The notes below the pieces were generated by a model. The model was given only the letters and a program-made list of their open reading frames with translations. It had not been told where the DNA came from and did no database searches. DNA of 64,000 bases, taken from positions 682,001 through 746,000 of the forward strand of contig NZ_JAGYPI010000001.1 in assembly GCF_018343615.1 (NCBI RefSeq). Reading direction: 5' to 3'. This DNA is from Bacillus sp. FJAT-49736 (GTDB lineage Bacteria; Bacillota; Bacilli; Bacillales; Bacillaceae_C). The translations under genes and the position numbers were made by a program. Positions 1-8,284 of this stretch are shown here, one piece after another (the first letter of the stretch is position 1; each line of letters begins with the position of its first letter).

Positions 1-459
1 TAGTGCAGCAGCATTGAATTTTTGATCCACTTCAAAGATTAACAATGTCAATAACAGTACCGAAGCAAAAGATATTAAGGATATTCCGAAATGCAATGCC
101 AGTACGAAACTATTTTGTCCCCAAACAACAGCTGCGGCACCGATTAATGCTTGTAAGATAAGGAAAAACAATGATAGTACTACTAAAAACTTTGTTTCCC
201 TTTTTCCACCGATCGCTTTCCATGACCAAATGGATAAAATTAATAATAGAATTCCAACACTGCCAGAAACAAAACGGTGTGCTAACTCGATGATTGTTTT
301 TATTGTTAGCTGACTAGGGATGATTTCACCGTGGCACAGCGGCCAGGATCTTCCACATCCCATCCCGGAATCCGTTTTTGTCACTAAAGCTCCTCCGATT
401 AATACGAACAGCATTCCGAGCGTTGTTAAGATTGCCAGCCATTTTAAACCTCGATGCAA
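1..459 (-). CDS. ctaA: Heme A synthase CtaA (partial, N-terminal 153 residues)
   Basis: CtaA converts heme O to heme A in the membrane for the aa3/caa3 oxidases. Read by hand from the minus strand, the gene starts at a TTG (457-459) behind AAGGTG and runs off the left edge of the window. The translation shows an N-terminal membrane segment ending in [10 protein letters not shown], the conserved cysteine pair C35 and C42 in [11 protein letters not shown], the E58-x-x-H61 heme-ligand motif (IELAHRF) and a second histidine, H123 (ALHFGIS). These correspond to the B. subtilis CtaA positions. It is divergent from ctaB, as in B. subtilis. No frameshift is seen in the part present. The identification is firm; the C-terminal half, with the other two heme histidines, lies outside. 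Confidence 0.95.
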   Translation of the reverse strand, partial: MHRGLKWLAILTTLGMLFVLIGGALVTKTDSGMGCGRSWPLCHGEIIPSQLTIKTIIELAHRFVSGSVGILLLILSIWSWKAIGGKRETKFLVVLSLFFLILQALIGAAAVVWGQNSFVLALHFGISLISFASVLLLTLLIFEVDQKFNAAAL

Positions 460-977
460 TCTATTCACCTTCTTTTTCTAGAATAATAAAATACTTTAAA
501 GAATGTATATTCTTAACCTTTAGTTTTCTAATAGTAGAAATAAGTACACTTATTGATAGTACATAATCAAGGTGGAAAAAACAAACGAAAATTTTGTTAC
601 AGCCTTTTAATTATACGATTTTCATATTTTGTCATTCTCATTTTCATAATGTAGACAAGTAATGGAAAAAATAACAAACAAAACATATCTACAGACACAA
701 TATCGACATAATTATGTCAAAAAATATTCACAATAATAATTGCAGTTATGTTTTAATATGAAATTGATGCTTTTTTTGTGAAACCATTGAATATTACAGT
801 CTATTTGTGTTTGTTTTGTGGTAAACTTTAAATGTTGGTTTTTAGGGAGGCACTATTTTCCACTAGAATAACGTTAAAAATGAACAATTAGCGACAATTT
901 GTGGAATTATAGAAATTATATAAGATTTGTTTTATAGTAAATCTATATGTGTATTTAACATGAGGGGAGGGAAAAAA
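460..977. promoter_or_regulatory. ctaA/ctaB divergent regulatory region (no gene)
   Basis: About 520 bases of very AT-rich DNA between the divergent ctaA and ctaB starts. No ORF here has a ribosome binding site and family features. The region must hold promoters for both directions. In B. subtilis this intergenic region is the ResD-controlled ctaA/ctaB control region, but I cannot assign ResD sites or a confident -35/-10 pair by eye. Confidence 0.4.
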
Positions 978-1895
978 ATGTCTAATAGTCGAGTTATCGC
1001 AAGTGTTGAAAAAACAGATATTCCGGAGACTACCGCATTAAAAGATTTTTTATCACTAATAAAAATTGGGATTGTTAACTCTAACCTAATTACAACATTT
1101 ACCGGATTATGGTTAGCGATCGTTTTTACAGAAAAACATTTTTTTCAATCTCTTGATATTGTCCTTCTTACATTAATAGGTTCTGGTTTAATAATTGCTG
1201 GTTCGTGTGCATTAAATAATTATATTGATCGAGATATTGATCAAATAATGCATAGTAAGAGATCACGCCCTACTGTAACAGGTAAGATTAGTGCCGGAAA
1301 AGTATTGGCACTTGGACTTTTCTTTGTTGTTTTAGGATTGATTTTATTATTTATGACTACGATAACCGCTGGTGTAATTGGAATTATCGGTGTGTTTAGT
1401 TATGTAGTTTTATATACTATGTGGTCAAAGCGTCAATTCGTAAGCAATACGGTAATTGGCAGTGTTCCAGGTGCAGTACCTCCGTTAATCGGTTGGGCTG
1501 CAGTAGATTCACATTTACATACAGTAGCCTGGATTTTATTCTTATTAATGTTTATATGGCAACCGCCGCATTTCTACGCATTGGCAATGAAACGATGTGA
1601 AGAATATCGGGCAGCAGGAATTCCTATGCTTCCGGTTGTAAAAGGATTTAAAACCACGAAAGTTCATATGGTTGTATGGGTAGCATGCTTACTTCCTCTT
1701 CCATTTTTCTTATTTTCATTAGGAATCCCTTTTGTTGTTTTGGCAACTGTCTTTAATGTTGGTTGGCTTGCTTTAGGGTTATATGGATATAAGATGAAGG
1801 ATGATTTAAAATGGGCGAAGCTAATGTTCGTCTACTCGTTAAATTATTTAACAATATTATTCGTGGCAATGGTTATCCTAACTCTTATTAAATAG
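978..1895 (+). CDS. ctaB: Protoheme IX farnesyltransferase (heme O synthase) CtaB
   Basis: A UbiA-family polytopic membrane prenyltransferase that adds the farnesyl group to heme B to give heme O, the substrate of CtaA. The start chosen is ATG 978, directly behind GGGGAGGG; this gives 305 residues, the same length as B. subtilis CtaB. An in-frame upstream TTG at 927 lacks a Shine-Dalgarno. The polyprenyl-diphosphate/Mg binding motif N80-x3-D84-x3-D88 (NNYIDRDID) is intact, followed by the conserved SKRSRPTVTGKIS stretch and several hydrophobic helices. It lies upstream of the ctaCDEF structural genes and belongs functionally with the divergent ctaA. Confidence 0.96.
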   Translation: MSNSRVIASVEKTDIPETTALKDFLSLIKIGIVNSNLITTFTGLWLAIVFTEKHFFQSLDIVLLTLIGSGLIIAGSCALNNYIDRDIDQIMHSKRSRPTVTGKISAGKVLALGLFFVVLGLILLFMTTITAGVIGIIGVFSYVVLYTMWSKRQFVSNTVIGSVPGAVPPLIGWAAVDSHLHTVAWILFLLMFIWQPPHFYALAMKRCEEYRAAGIPMLPVVKGFKTTKVHMVVWVACLLPLPFFLFSLGIPFVVLATVFNVGWLALGLYGYKMKDDLKWAKLMFVYSLNYLTILFVAMVILTLIK

Positions 1896-1983
1896 GGAAT
1901 TCTTTCTTTAAAGAGAAATCCAAATATATTTTTTGTCCTTGTAAACTTATAAGACATAATAGAAAGAGGGGTTCGAAAAGGCT

Positions 1984-3069
1984 ATGAAACAATGGCTGAA
2001 AAACGCGCGTTTAATATCAGTGTTTGCTATGTTTGCTGTATTAGCGCTTGCTCTTTCTGGCTGTGGAAAACCATATTTATCAACATTGGATCCAGCCGGT
2101 GAAGTTGCTAAAAAACAATATCATCTGATGCTTCTAAGCACAGGTATCATGGTAATTGTTATTGCAGTAGTTGTAATAATTTATGTTACTGCATTAATTC
2201 GTTTCCGTCGCAAAAAAGGAAAGGAAGATTTTATTCCGAAACAAGTTGAAGGAAACCATGTTTTAGAAATTGTTTGGACTGTTATTCCGATTATTTTACT
2301 GGTCATTTTAGCAATTCCAGTTGTCGCTACTACCTTTAACTTAGGTGATACGAAGGCGATGGATAAAAAAGATAAAAACGGACATTCCAAAGTGCTTGTT
2401 GTAAATGTTCGTGCCAGCCTATACTGGTGGGAATTTGAATATCCGGATGAAGGTATTGTAACAAGTCAAACACTGGTATTGCCGGAAGACCAAAAGGTCT
2501 ATTTCAATGTGAAAGCATCTGATGTAAAGCACTCTTTCTGGATTCCAGCAGTTGGAGGCAAGATTGACGCAAACGTTGATAATGTCAACAAATTCTGGCT
2601 AGAAGTAGACAGCAAAAAAGCAAAGGATGCAAACAATTTATTCTACGGAAAATGTGCGGAGCTTTGCGGTCCGTCCCATGGTTTAATGGATTTCAAAGTG
2701 AAAACAATGTCCCAAGCAGATTTTGCTAGCTGGATCGACAAAATGAAAGCTGATACAAATCCTAAACCGACAACAGCATTAGCTACTGATGGTGAAAATG
2801 TTTTCAAACAATCATGTGCTGGCTGCCATGCTGTATCTCCAGTAGACAAAAGACCTGAAGCAGCTCGTCAAGCACCTAACTTAGCAACATTCGGTGAGCG
2901 TGAGCGAATCGCAGGTATATTAGATCACAATAAAGAAAACTTAAAGAAATGGATTAAAAATCCACAAGCCTATAAACCAGGTAATGAAATGCCTGCTTTT
3001 GAAAAATCGTTATCTGATCAAGATTTAGATGCATTAGCAGATTACCTAATGGGCTTAAAAGTGGAATAA
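1984..3069 (+). CDS. ctaC: Cytochrome c oxidase subunit II (caa3 type) CtaC
   Basis: Subunit II accepts electrons at the CuA centre and, in caa3 enzymes, carries its own cytochrome c. The 361-residue product has a lipoprotein signal with lipobox ALSGC (C27), two membrane helices (about 53-72 and 95-115), the CuA ligands H183, C224, C228, H232 and M235 (CAELCGPSHGLM), and a C-terminal cytochrome c domain with C278-A-G-C-H282 and a likely distal Met at 336 (NEMPAF). The fused cytochrome identifies a caa3, not a quinol, oxidase. A possible sigma-A promoter (TTGTCC, 16 bp, CATAAT) lies at 1933-1960. It is the first gene of ctaCDEF. Confidence 0.97.
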   Translation: MKQWLKNARLISVFAMFAVLALALSGCGKPYLSTLDPAGEVAKKQYHLMLLSTGIMVIVIAVVVIIYVTALIRFRRKKGKEDFIPKQVEGNHVLEIVWTVIPIILLVILAIPVVATTFNLGDTKAMDKKDKNGHSKVLVVNVRASLYWWEFEYPDEGIVTSQTLVLPEDQKVYFNVKASDVKHSFWIPAVGGKIDANVDNVNKFWLEVDSKKAKDANNLFYGKCAELCGPSHGLMDFKVKTMSQADFASWIDKMKADTNPKPTTALATDGENVFKQSCAGCHAVSPVDKRPEAARQAPNLATFGERERIAGILDHNKENLKKWIKNPQAYKPGNEMPAFEKSLSDQDLDALADYLMGLKVE

Positions 3070-3105
3070 ATTAATAGTTTTTAGGCACAAAAGGGAGGTT
3101 TAACT

Positions 3106-4983
3106 GTGAGTACTAAAGCTCAAAAGAAAGGTTTTGGTGCTACCATTTGGGATTACTTAACTACAGTAGACCATAAAAAGATCGCCATCTTATACCTTAT
3201 TGCAGGTGGTCTGTTCTTTTTAATCGGTGGTATTGAAGCCATGATGATTCGTATTCAGCTTGCAATTCCTGACAATAACTTTGTTAGTGCAGGTCTATAT
3301 AATGAAGTGCTTACTATGCACGGTACGACAATGATCTTCTTAGCGGCAATGCCTTTGGTATTTGCATTTATGAATGCTGTAATGCCGCTACAAATTGGAG
3401 CGCGTGATGTTGCATTTCCATTTGTCAATTCTTTAGGTTTTTGGCTCTTCTTTTTCGGAGGGGTTTTCCTAAACTTATCATGGTTCTTAGGTGGAGCACC
3501 TGATGCAGGATGGACTTCTTATGCATCGTTGTCAATTGAGTCACCAGGACATGGAATTGATTTCTATTCATTAGGCTTACAGCTATCAGGTTTTGGTACC
3601 TTAATGGGAGGGATTAATTTCCTAGTAACCATTATTAATATGCGTGCACCTGGTATGACCTATATGCGTATGCCAATGTTTACTTGGACTACTTTTGTTA
3701 CATCAGCATTAATTTTATTTGCATTCCCTCCACTTACAGTTGGGTTGTTCTTAATGACATTTGACCGTATGTTCGGAGCACAATTCTTTGATGTTGCCGG
3801 CGGAGGAAATACAATTATTTGGGAACACTTATTCTGGATCTTCGGACATCCAGAAGTTTATATCTTGATTTTGCCGGCATTCGGTATTTTTTCAGAAATT
3901 ATTCCAGTATTCTCAAGAAAAAGACTTTTTGGATATTCATCGATGGTTTTCGCAACCGTATTAATCGGATTTTTAGGTTTCATGGTATGGGCACACCATA
4001 TGTTTACAGTAGGACTAGGGAATGTTGCTAACGCTATTTTTGCGGTAGCTACTATGACAATTGCTATTCCAACAGGTATGAAGATTTTCAACTGGTTACT
4101 TAGTATGTGGGGCGGAAATATTAAATTTACAACTCCAATGCTATGGTCTGCTGCTTTTATCCCATCATTCCTTATGGGTGGTGTAACAGGGGTAATGCTT
4201 GCCGCAGCACCAGCTGATTATCAATATCACGATTCCTATTTCGTAGTTGCACACTTCCACTATGTAATTGTTGGTGGGGTTGTATTTGCACTAATTGCAG
4301 GAACTCAATTTTATTGGCCAAAAATGTTCGGTACAATGCTGAACGAAACATTAGGAAAGATTACATTCTGGACTTTCTTGATTGGCTTCCATTTAACATT
4401 CTTTATTCAGCATTTCCTAGGTCTTTTAGGTATGCCACGTCGTGTATGGAAGTTCTTGCCAAACCAAGGTTGGGATTCTGCGAACTTAATAAGCTCTATC
4501 GGGGCAGCGTTCATGGCATTCGGTGTTATTGTCATGTTAATCAATATCGTTATTACAACTGTGAAAAACAAACGTGTTGGAAATGACCCGTGGGGAGACG
4601 GACGTACTCTTGAATGGGCATTACCATCACCGCCTCCATTCTATAATTTCAAACAGCTTCCACTTGTTCGCGGTGTCGATACTTGGTGGATTGAAAAAAT
4701 GGAAGGCAAAAAAGAATTAACGCCAGCGGAGCCACTTGGTGATATACATATGCCAGATGCATCTATATTACCAGTAGTAATTTCAGGAGGCTTATTTATT
4801 GCAGCCTTTGGTGCACTTTATCATGGAGATAAAGGTAATACTTGGGGTGTACCAGTACTTATTATCGGAATTGGTATTGCACTATTGGGTATGTTAATTC
4901 GTTCCGTAAAAGATTATCATGGATTTCATATTCATAAAGAAGATCTTTTGAAAGAAGATAATGATAAGGGGGTTAAGGCATAA
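3106..4983 (+). CDS. ctaD: Cytochrome c oxidase subunit I CtaD
   Basis: Catalytic subunit of the caa3 oxidase, binding heme a, heme a3 and CuB. GTG start at 3106 behind AAGGGAGG; 625 residues. Ligands are visible: H72 (heme a, TMHGTTM), H248 with Y252 in GHPEVY (CuB and the His-Tyr crosslink pair), H297 and H298 (WAHHMF, CuB), and H383 and H385 (VAHFHY, heme a3 and heme a). Twelve or more hydrophobic segments plus a C-terminal extension are typical of Bacillus CtaD. Its stop overlaps the ctaE start by one base, so the two are probably translationally coupled. Confidence 0.97.
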   Translation: MSTKAQKKGFGATIWDYLTTVDHKKIAILYLIAGGLFFLIGGIEAMMIRIQLAIPDNNFVSAGLYNEVLTMHGTTMIFLAAMPLVFAFMNAVMPLQIGARDVAFPFVNSLGFWLFFFGGVFLNLSWFLGGAPDAGWTSYASLSIESPGHGIDFYSLGLQLSGFGTLMGGINFLVTIINMRAPGMTYMRMPMFTWTTFVTSALILFAFPPLTVGLFLMTFDRMFGAQFFDVAGGGNTIIWEHLFWIFGHPEVYILILPAFGIFSEIIPVFSRKRLFGYSSMVFATVLIGFLGFMVWAHHMFTVGLGNVANAIFAVATMTIAIPTGMKIFNWLLSMWGGNIKFTTPMLWSAAFIPSFLMGGVTGVMLAAAPADYQYHDSYFVVAHFHYVIVGGVVFALIAGTQFYWPKMFGTMLNETLGKITFWTFLIGFHLTFFIQHFLGLLGMPRRVWKFLPNQGWDSANLISSIGAAFMAFGVIVMLINIVITTVKNKRVGNDPWGDGRTLEWALPSPPPFYNFKQLPLVRGVDTWWIEKMEGKKELTPAEPLGDIHMPDASILPVVISGGLFIAAFGALYHGDKGNTWGVPVLIIGIGIALLGMLIRSVKDYHGFHIHKEDLLKEDNDKGVKA

Positions 4984-5612
4984 TGCATGTAGAAGAACAA
5001 TTCACGCCTAAAACCTGGCCTGAATCGCCTGAAAAAGCAACCCTCGAAGGAAAAAATAAATTTTTAGGCTTTTGGTTTTTCCTTGGTGGCGAAACAGTAC
5101 TGTTTGCTTCTCTTTTTGCGACTTATATTGCCTTGAAGGATAAGGTTCCAAATCCTTCAATGGCTCATGCAAAAGACTTGTTTGAATTGCCGCTATCGTT
5201 TTTAGCAACGATGCTGCTTTTAACTAGTTCGATTACAAGCGTGTACGCAATGTACCATATGAAAAACTTTGCATTTAAAAAGATGCAAGCTTGGTTACTA
5301 ATTACCGTTTTATTAGGAGCAGGTTTCCTTGGAACAGAAGTTTATGAATTCCATCATTATGTAACCGAGTTTAATCATACTTTTACTAGTAGTGCTTTCG
5401 GTTCTGCATTCTATACATTAGTTGGTTTTCATGGAGGTCACGTTGCTTTTGGACTTCTTTGGATTCTTTCACTAATGCTGAGAAATGCTGGTCGTGGATT
5501 AAACCTATATAATGCACCAAAGTTTTATGTTGCAAGCTTGTACTGGCATTTCATCGACGTTGTATGGGTTTTCATTTTCACAGTCGTATACTTAATGGGA
5601 ATGGTGGGATAA
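4983..5612 (+). CDS. ctaE: Cytochrome c oxidase subunit III CtaE
   Basis: Structural membrane subunit of the caa3 oxidase, 209 residues with several transmembrane helices. The GFHGGHVAFG stretch near residue 145 and the final YWHFIDVVWVFIF segment are the family signature of heme-copper oxidase subunit III. ATG at 4983 overlaps the ctaD stop (TAATG) and sits behind the AAGGGGG at the end of ctaD, so expression is coupled. It is followed four bases later by ctaF. Confidence 0.96.
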   Translation: MHVEEQFTPKTWPESPEKATLEGKNKFLGFWFFLGGETVLFASLFATYIALKDKVPNPSMAHAKDLFELPLSFLATMLLLTSSITSVYAMYHMKNFAFKKMQAWLLITVLLGAGFLGTEVYEFHHYVTEFNHTFTSSAFGSAFYTLVGFHGGHVAFGLLWILSLMLRNAGRGLNLYNAPKFYVASLYWHFIDVVWVFIFTVVYLMGMVG

Positions 5613-5616
5613 GAAT

Positions 5617-5949
5617 ATGACAAATGAACAAGTAAAAACTGGCAACCCAAGAGTTGATTATGAATATCGTCGAAGAAAAAGTGCGGAGGAAATGAAGTAT
5701 CAAATTGTTTCTTTTGCATTAATGATCTTCTTAACGCTTATTGCATTTGGAGCTGTATATGCTGATTTTTCAAAATGGTTTACAATTCCAATTATTTTAT
5801 TGCTTGCAATTGTGCAGGTAATCTTTCAATTGTATTATTTCATGCATATGAGTCATAAAGGCCATGAGGCTCCACAATTGTTCATGTATTCGGGAGTTTT
5901 CGTAGCATTCCTTACCATCTTGACCTTTAGCACAATTATTTGGTGGTAA
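5617..5949 (+). CDS. ctaF: Cytochrome c oxidase subunit IV CtaF
   Basis: Small (110 residues) accessory membrane subunit of the caa3 oxidase. Three hydrophobic segments follow a basic N-terminus. The FQLYYFMHMSHKG segment matches the subunit IVB/CyoD-type family. It is the last gene of the ctaCDEF transcription unit: the stop codon is followed at once by a strong hairpin-T terminator. Length and position match B. subtilis ctaF. Confidence 0.94.
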   Translation: MTNEQVKTGNPRVDYEYRRRKSAEEMKYQIVSFALMIFLTLIAFGAVYADFSKWFTIPIILLLAIVQVIFQLYYFMHMSHKGHEAPQLFMYSGVFVAFLTILTFSTIIWW

Positions 5950-5951
5950 GC

Positions 5952-5987
5952 AAAAAATCCAGTCATTTTTTGGCTGGATTTTTTTTA
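5952..5987 (+). terminator. Rho-independent terminator after ctaF
   Basis: AAATCCAG and CTGGATTT form a stem with a T-rich loop, followed by a run of eight T. It closes the ctaCDEF operon and separates it from ctaG. Confidence 0.85.
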
Positions 5988-6098
5988 TATAGGAAAAGTT
6001 TATGAAACTGTCACGAACTACTCCCTCATCACATTGAAGTCTGGAATGAACAAAAGTATAATGTAAGTTGAGCGTTTAACTAAGTGAGGTGAAAATAG

Positions 6099-7010
6099 AT
6101 GGGAGCAATTAGTATTTTTGGCTTTCGCGCGCTATGGAGCCCATTCTTTTTATTAACATTGTTATTTATAACTGCTTTATATTTTCTAATAACAACAGTT
6201 TGGAGAAAAGATATTAAAGATAGTGAACCATTACAAATACGTCAGGCATTATATTTTGTCAGTTCGATGGTATTATTATATGCGGTTAAGGGCTCACCAA
6301 TTGATTTGCTTGGGCATATTATGTTTACAATGCATATGGTTCAGATGTCATTTTTAGTTATGATTATTGCACCATTATTCATATTAGGTATCCCAAACTG
6401 GCTCTGGCTCTCCGTGTTGAAGTTACCGGTCATAAAACAACTATTCGGTTTATTTACTAAACCAGTGCTATCCGTTGTTTTATTTAATGTTTTCTTTTCT
6501 TTATATCATTTGCCTTTAGTATTTGATACGATAAAGAAAAGTGAAGCCATGCATGGATTGTATACATTATTCTTATTTATCCTGGCTGTTTTTCTATGGT
6601 GGCCAATGATTAATAAGGTTCCTGGTCAAAATAAATTATCTGGTGTCAAAAAGGTAGCGTATTTAATTACAAGCGCTATATTACTAACACCAGCCTGTGG
6701 TATCATCATATTTGCCAGTCATCCAATTTATCAAACGTATTACAACAGCACAAGCTGGCTGCAGGCGATGTCTCTATGTGTACCGTCAGATACATTGGCA
6801 AACTTAAATTTAAGTGGCCCAGAGCTTTTTTCATGGCTCCCTATATTGGAGGATCAGCAATTAGGCGGGGTTATTATGAAAATCGTTCAAGAAATAGTCG
6901 ATATTATTGTTCTTGGAACCATCCTCTTTGAATGGTTTAAAAAGGATCAAGAGGAAGCAGATAAGATTACAGAAATAATGCTTGCTAATAAACCGGAACC
7001 AATAAAATAA
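6099..7010 (+). CDS. ctaG: Cytochrome c oxidase assembly factor CtaG
   Basis: CtaG of the caa3_CtaG family, a polytopic membrane protein needed to make active caa3 oxidase in B. subtilis, probably in copper delivery. It is unrelated to the Cox11-type CtaG of proteobacteria. The 303 residues contain about seven hydrophobic segments. Histidines in the GHIMFTMHMVQMS region (residues about 70-82) and in FASHPIYQTYY are family hallmarks and plausible metal ligands. ATG 6099 lies behind GAGGTGA. It has its own upstream gap after the ctaF terminator, so it probably has its own promoter. Confidence 0.94.
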   Translation: MGAISIFGFRALWSPFFLLTLLFITALYFLITTVWRKDIKDSEPLQIRQALYFVSSMVLLYAVKGSPIDLLGHIMFTMHMVQMSFLVMIIAPLFILGIPNWLWLSVLKLPVIKQLFGLFTKPVLSVVLFNVFFSLYHLPLVFDTIKKSEAMHGLYTLFLFILAVFLWWPMINKVPGQNKLSGVKKVAYLITSAILLTPACGIIIFASHPIYQTYYNSTSWLQAMSLCVPSDTLANLNLSGPELFSWLPILEDQQLGGVIMKIVQEIVDIIVLGTILFEWFKKDQEEADKITEIMLANKPEPIK

Positions 7011-7075
7011 CTTATAGAAGGAGTTCTTCCTTCTTCATACATACTATTAAAATAATTATTTGAGAGGACGAAATT

Positions 7076-7537
7076 ATGTCAGTACCTATTTTGCCAACTA
7101 TCAGTACTTCCTGTATCGTTATTAGTGCAATTTTTGTTGCAATCGGTTGGTCATTTATTAAAAAGAAAAAAACAGATCAACATATGAGAATGATGGTATG
7201 CGCTGCTATTTTTGCCGTTACGTTTTTTATTATTTATGCAACAAGAACCATTTTTATAGGAAACACCTCATTTGGAGGTCCTGAAAATATAAAGATTTTT
7301 TATACCGTTTTTCTTATTTTCCACATCACGTTAGCGACTGTTGGAGCCGTGTTAGGTATTATTTCTTTATGGACGGGCTATAAAAAGAAATATCAATTTC
7401 ATCGTAAATTAGGTCCAGTTACCAGCAATATTTGGTTTTTTACAGCCATTACAGGTGTAATTGTTTATTTGCTATTATATGTCTTTTATCATGGCGGAGA
7501 AACTACTTCAGTGATTAAGGCGATATTGGGCACATAA
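7076..7537 (+). CDS. DUF420 membrane protein, CtaM/YozB type
   Basis: A 153-residue protein with four hydrophobic segments and histidines at helix ends (IFHITLATVG, FYHGGETT), the layout of the DUF420 family. Staphylococcus aureus CtaM, a member, is required for a functional heme-copper oxidase, and B. subtilis YozB is the homologue. In B. subtilis this gene is elsewhere; here it sits directly behind ctaG, which supports a role in oxidase maturation. ATG 7076 follows GAGAGGACG. The function is inferred from the family and from context. Confidence 0.85.
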   Translation: MSVPILPTISTSCIVISAIFVAIGWSFIKKKKTDQHMRMMVCAAIFAVTFFIIYATRTIFIGNTSFGGPENIKIFYTVFLIFHITLATVGAVLGIISLWTGYKKKYQFHRKLGPVTSNIWFFTAITGVIVYLLLYVFYHGGETTSVIKAILGT

Positions 7538-7577
7538 AAAAAACAGTTCAGGATTCTCACCTGAACTGTTTTTTTTT
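7535..7577. terminator. Bidirectional terminator between the DUF420 gene and ylbA
   Basis: ACAGTTCAGG and CCTGAACTGT form a perfect 10-bp stem flanked by A7 on the left and T9 on the right, so it can end transcripts from both convergent genes. Confidence 0.9.
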
Positions 7578-7935
7578 ACTCTGCAAATTCAGCAGCATCT
7601 GCTTTAATATCTGCAAGAAGTTTTTCACATTGTTTCACTAAATGTTGTGGATACACTTCATCTTCGCCATATTCCACTCCGTGAGGGTAATAATGTTTTC
7701 CTAAGATTGGAACCATTAATTGAATAACTGCGTCGAATGTATCTACATCACCTTCAATAGCATATCCTTGAACTCGAAGATAATAGATGCCTTCTTTGAT
7801 TTGTAATTTACGGTCATACGATACACGTTCATAATCCCATTGACCAGCACGTACCATCCCATGTCTTGCCATCACATCATCTAATCGATTTAAATCGATT
7901 TTTAATGACTGAATACCTGTATTTTCAAATTTCAT
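7576..7935 (-). CDS. ylbA: YugN-like family protein (ylbA)
   Basis: A 119-residue soluble protein of the YugN-like family (N-terminus MKFENTGIQSLKIDL, then GQWDYERVSYDRK). Position next to ctaG matches B. subtilis ylbA, of unknown function. ATG at 7935 (minus) follows GGAGGTAAAAGT. No catalytic motif or membrane segment is seen. It is convergent with the DUF420 gene. In B. subtilis, ylbB (a CBS-domain protein) lies next to it, but ylbB is absent here. Confidence 0.8.
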   Translation of the reverse strand: MKFENTGIQSLKIDLNRLDDVMARHGMVRAGQWDYERVSYDRKLQIKEGIYYLRVQGYAIEGDVDTFDAVIQLMVPILGKHYYPHGVEYGEDEVYPQHLVKQCEKLLADIKADAAEFAE

Positions 7936-8281
7936 ACTTTTACCTCCTAATCACAGTAAAGCATTTCTATTATTAAAATGCACAATTTGTCTCATGTTTA
8001 ATAATAGTCCATAATTTACTAACTTTCAATGTATACATTGTGAAAAAAATAAGAAACGAGCACAATGATTTTTAAATAATTTTGTTGAAATTCAAATACG
8101 CTTATACTTGATATAAAAATAGGATGAAAGTATGAAATGTATTAAAATAGTGCGGTTTTCTTGATATGACTGAATATTATAGTATAAACTCCTATAAATT
8201 CAATGCTATAATAAATTTATTAGCTTTGATAATAAAACAGTATATTTAAAAATATAATCTAATGACAAAGGAGGAACGAAA
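7936..8281. promoter_or_regulatory. ylbA/ylbC divergent intergenic region (no gene)
   Basis: About 345 AT-rich bases between divergent starts, where ylbB is found in B. subtilis. No ORF with a ribosome binding site and no strong hairpin is visible. It presumably carries the two divergent promoters, but I cannot assign -35/-10 boxes with confidence. Confidence 0.35.
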
Positions 8282-8284
8282 CTG
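8268..8284 (+). promoter_or_regulatory. Strong Shine-Dalgarno placing ylbC translation at a CTG codon
   Basis: AAAGGAGG at 8268-8275 is followed after six bases by CTG (8282-8284), which is in frame with the CAP-domain ORF. No ATG, GTG or TTG is at this spacing, so the site decides the start. Confidence 0.75.

Noticed and set aside
378-566. A 62-codon plus-strand frame overlapping the ctaA start
   Set aside because: It is antisense to the real ctaA N-terminus, has no ribosome binding site and no family features.
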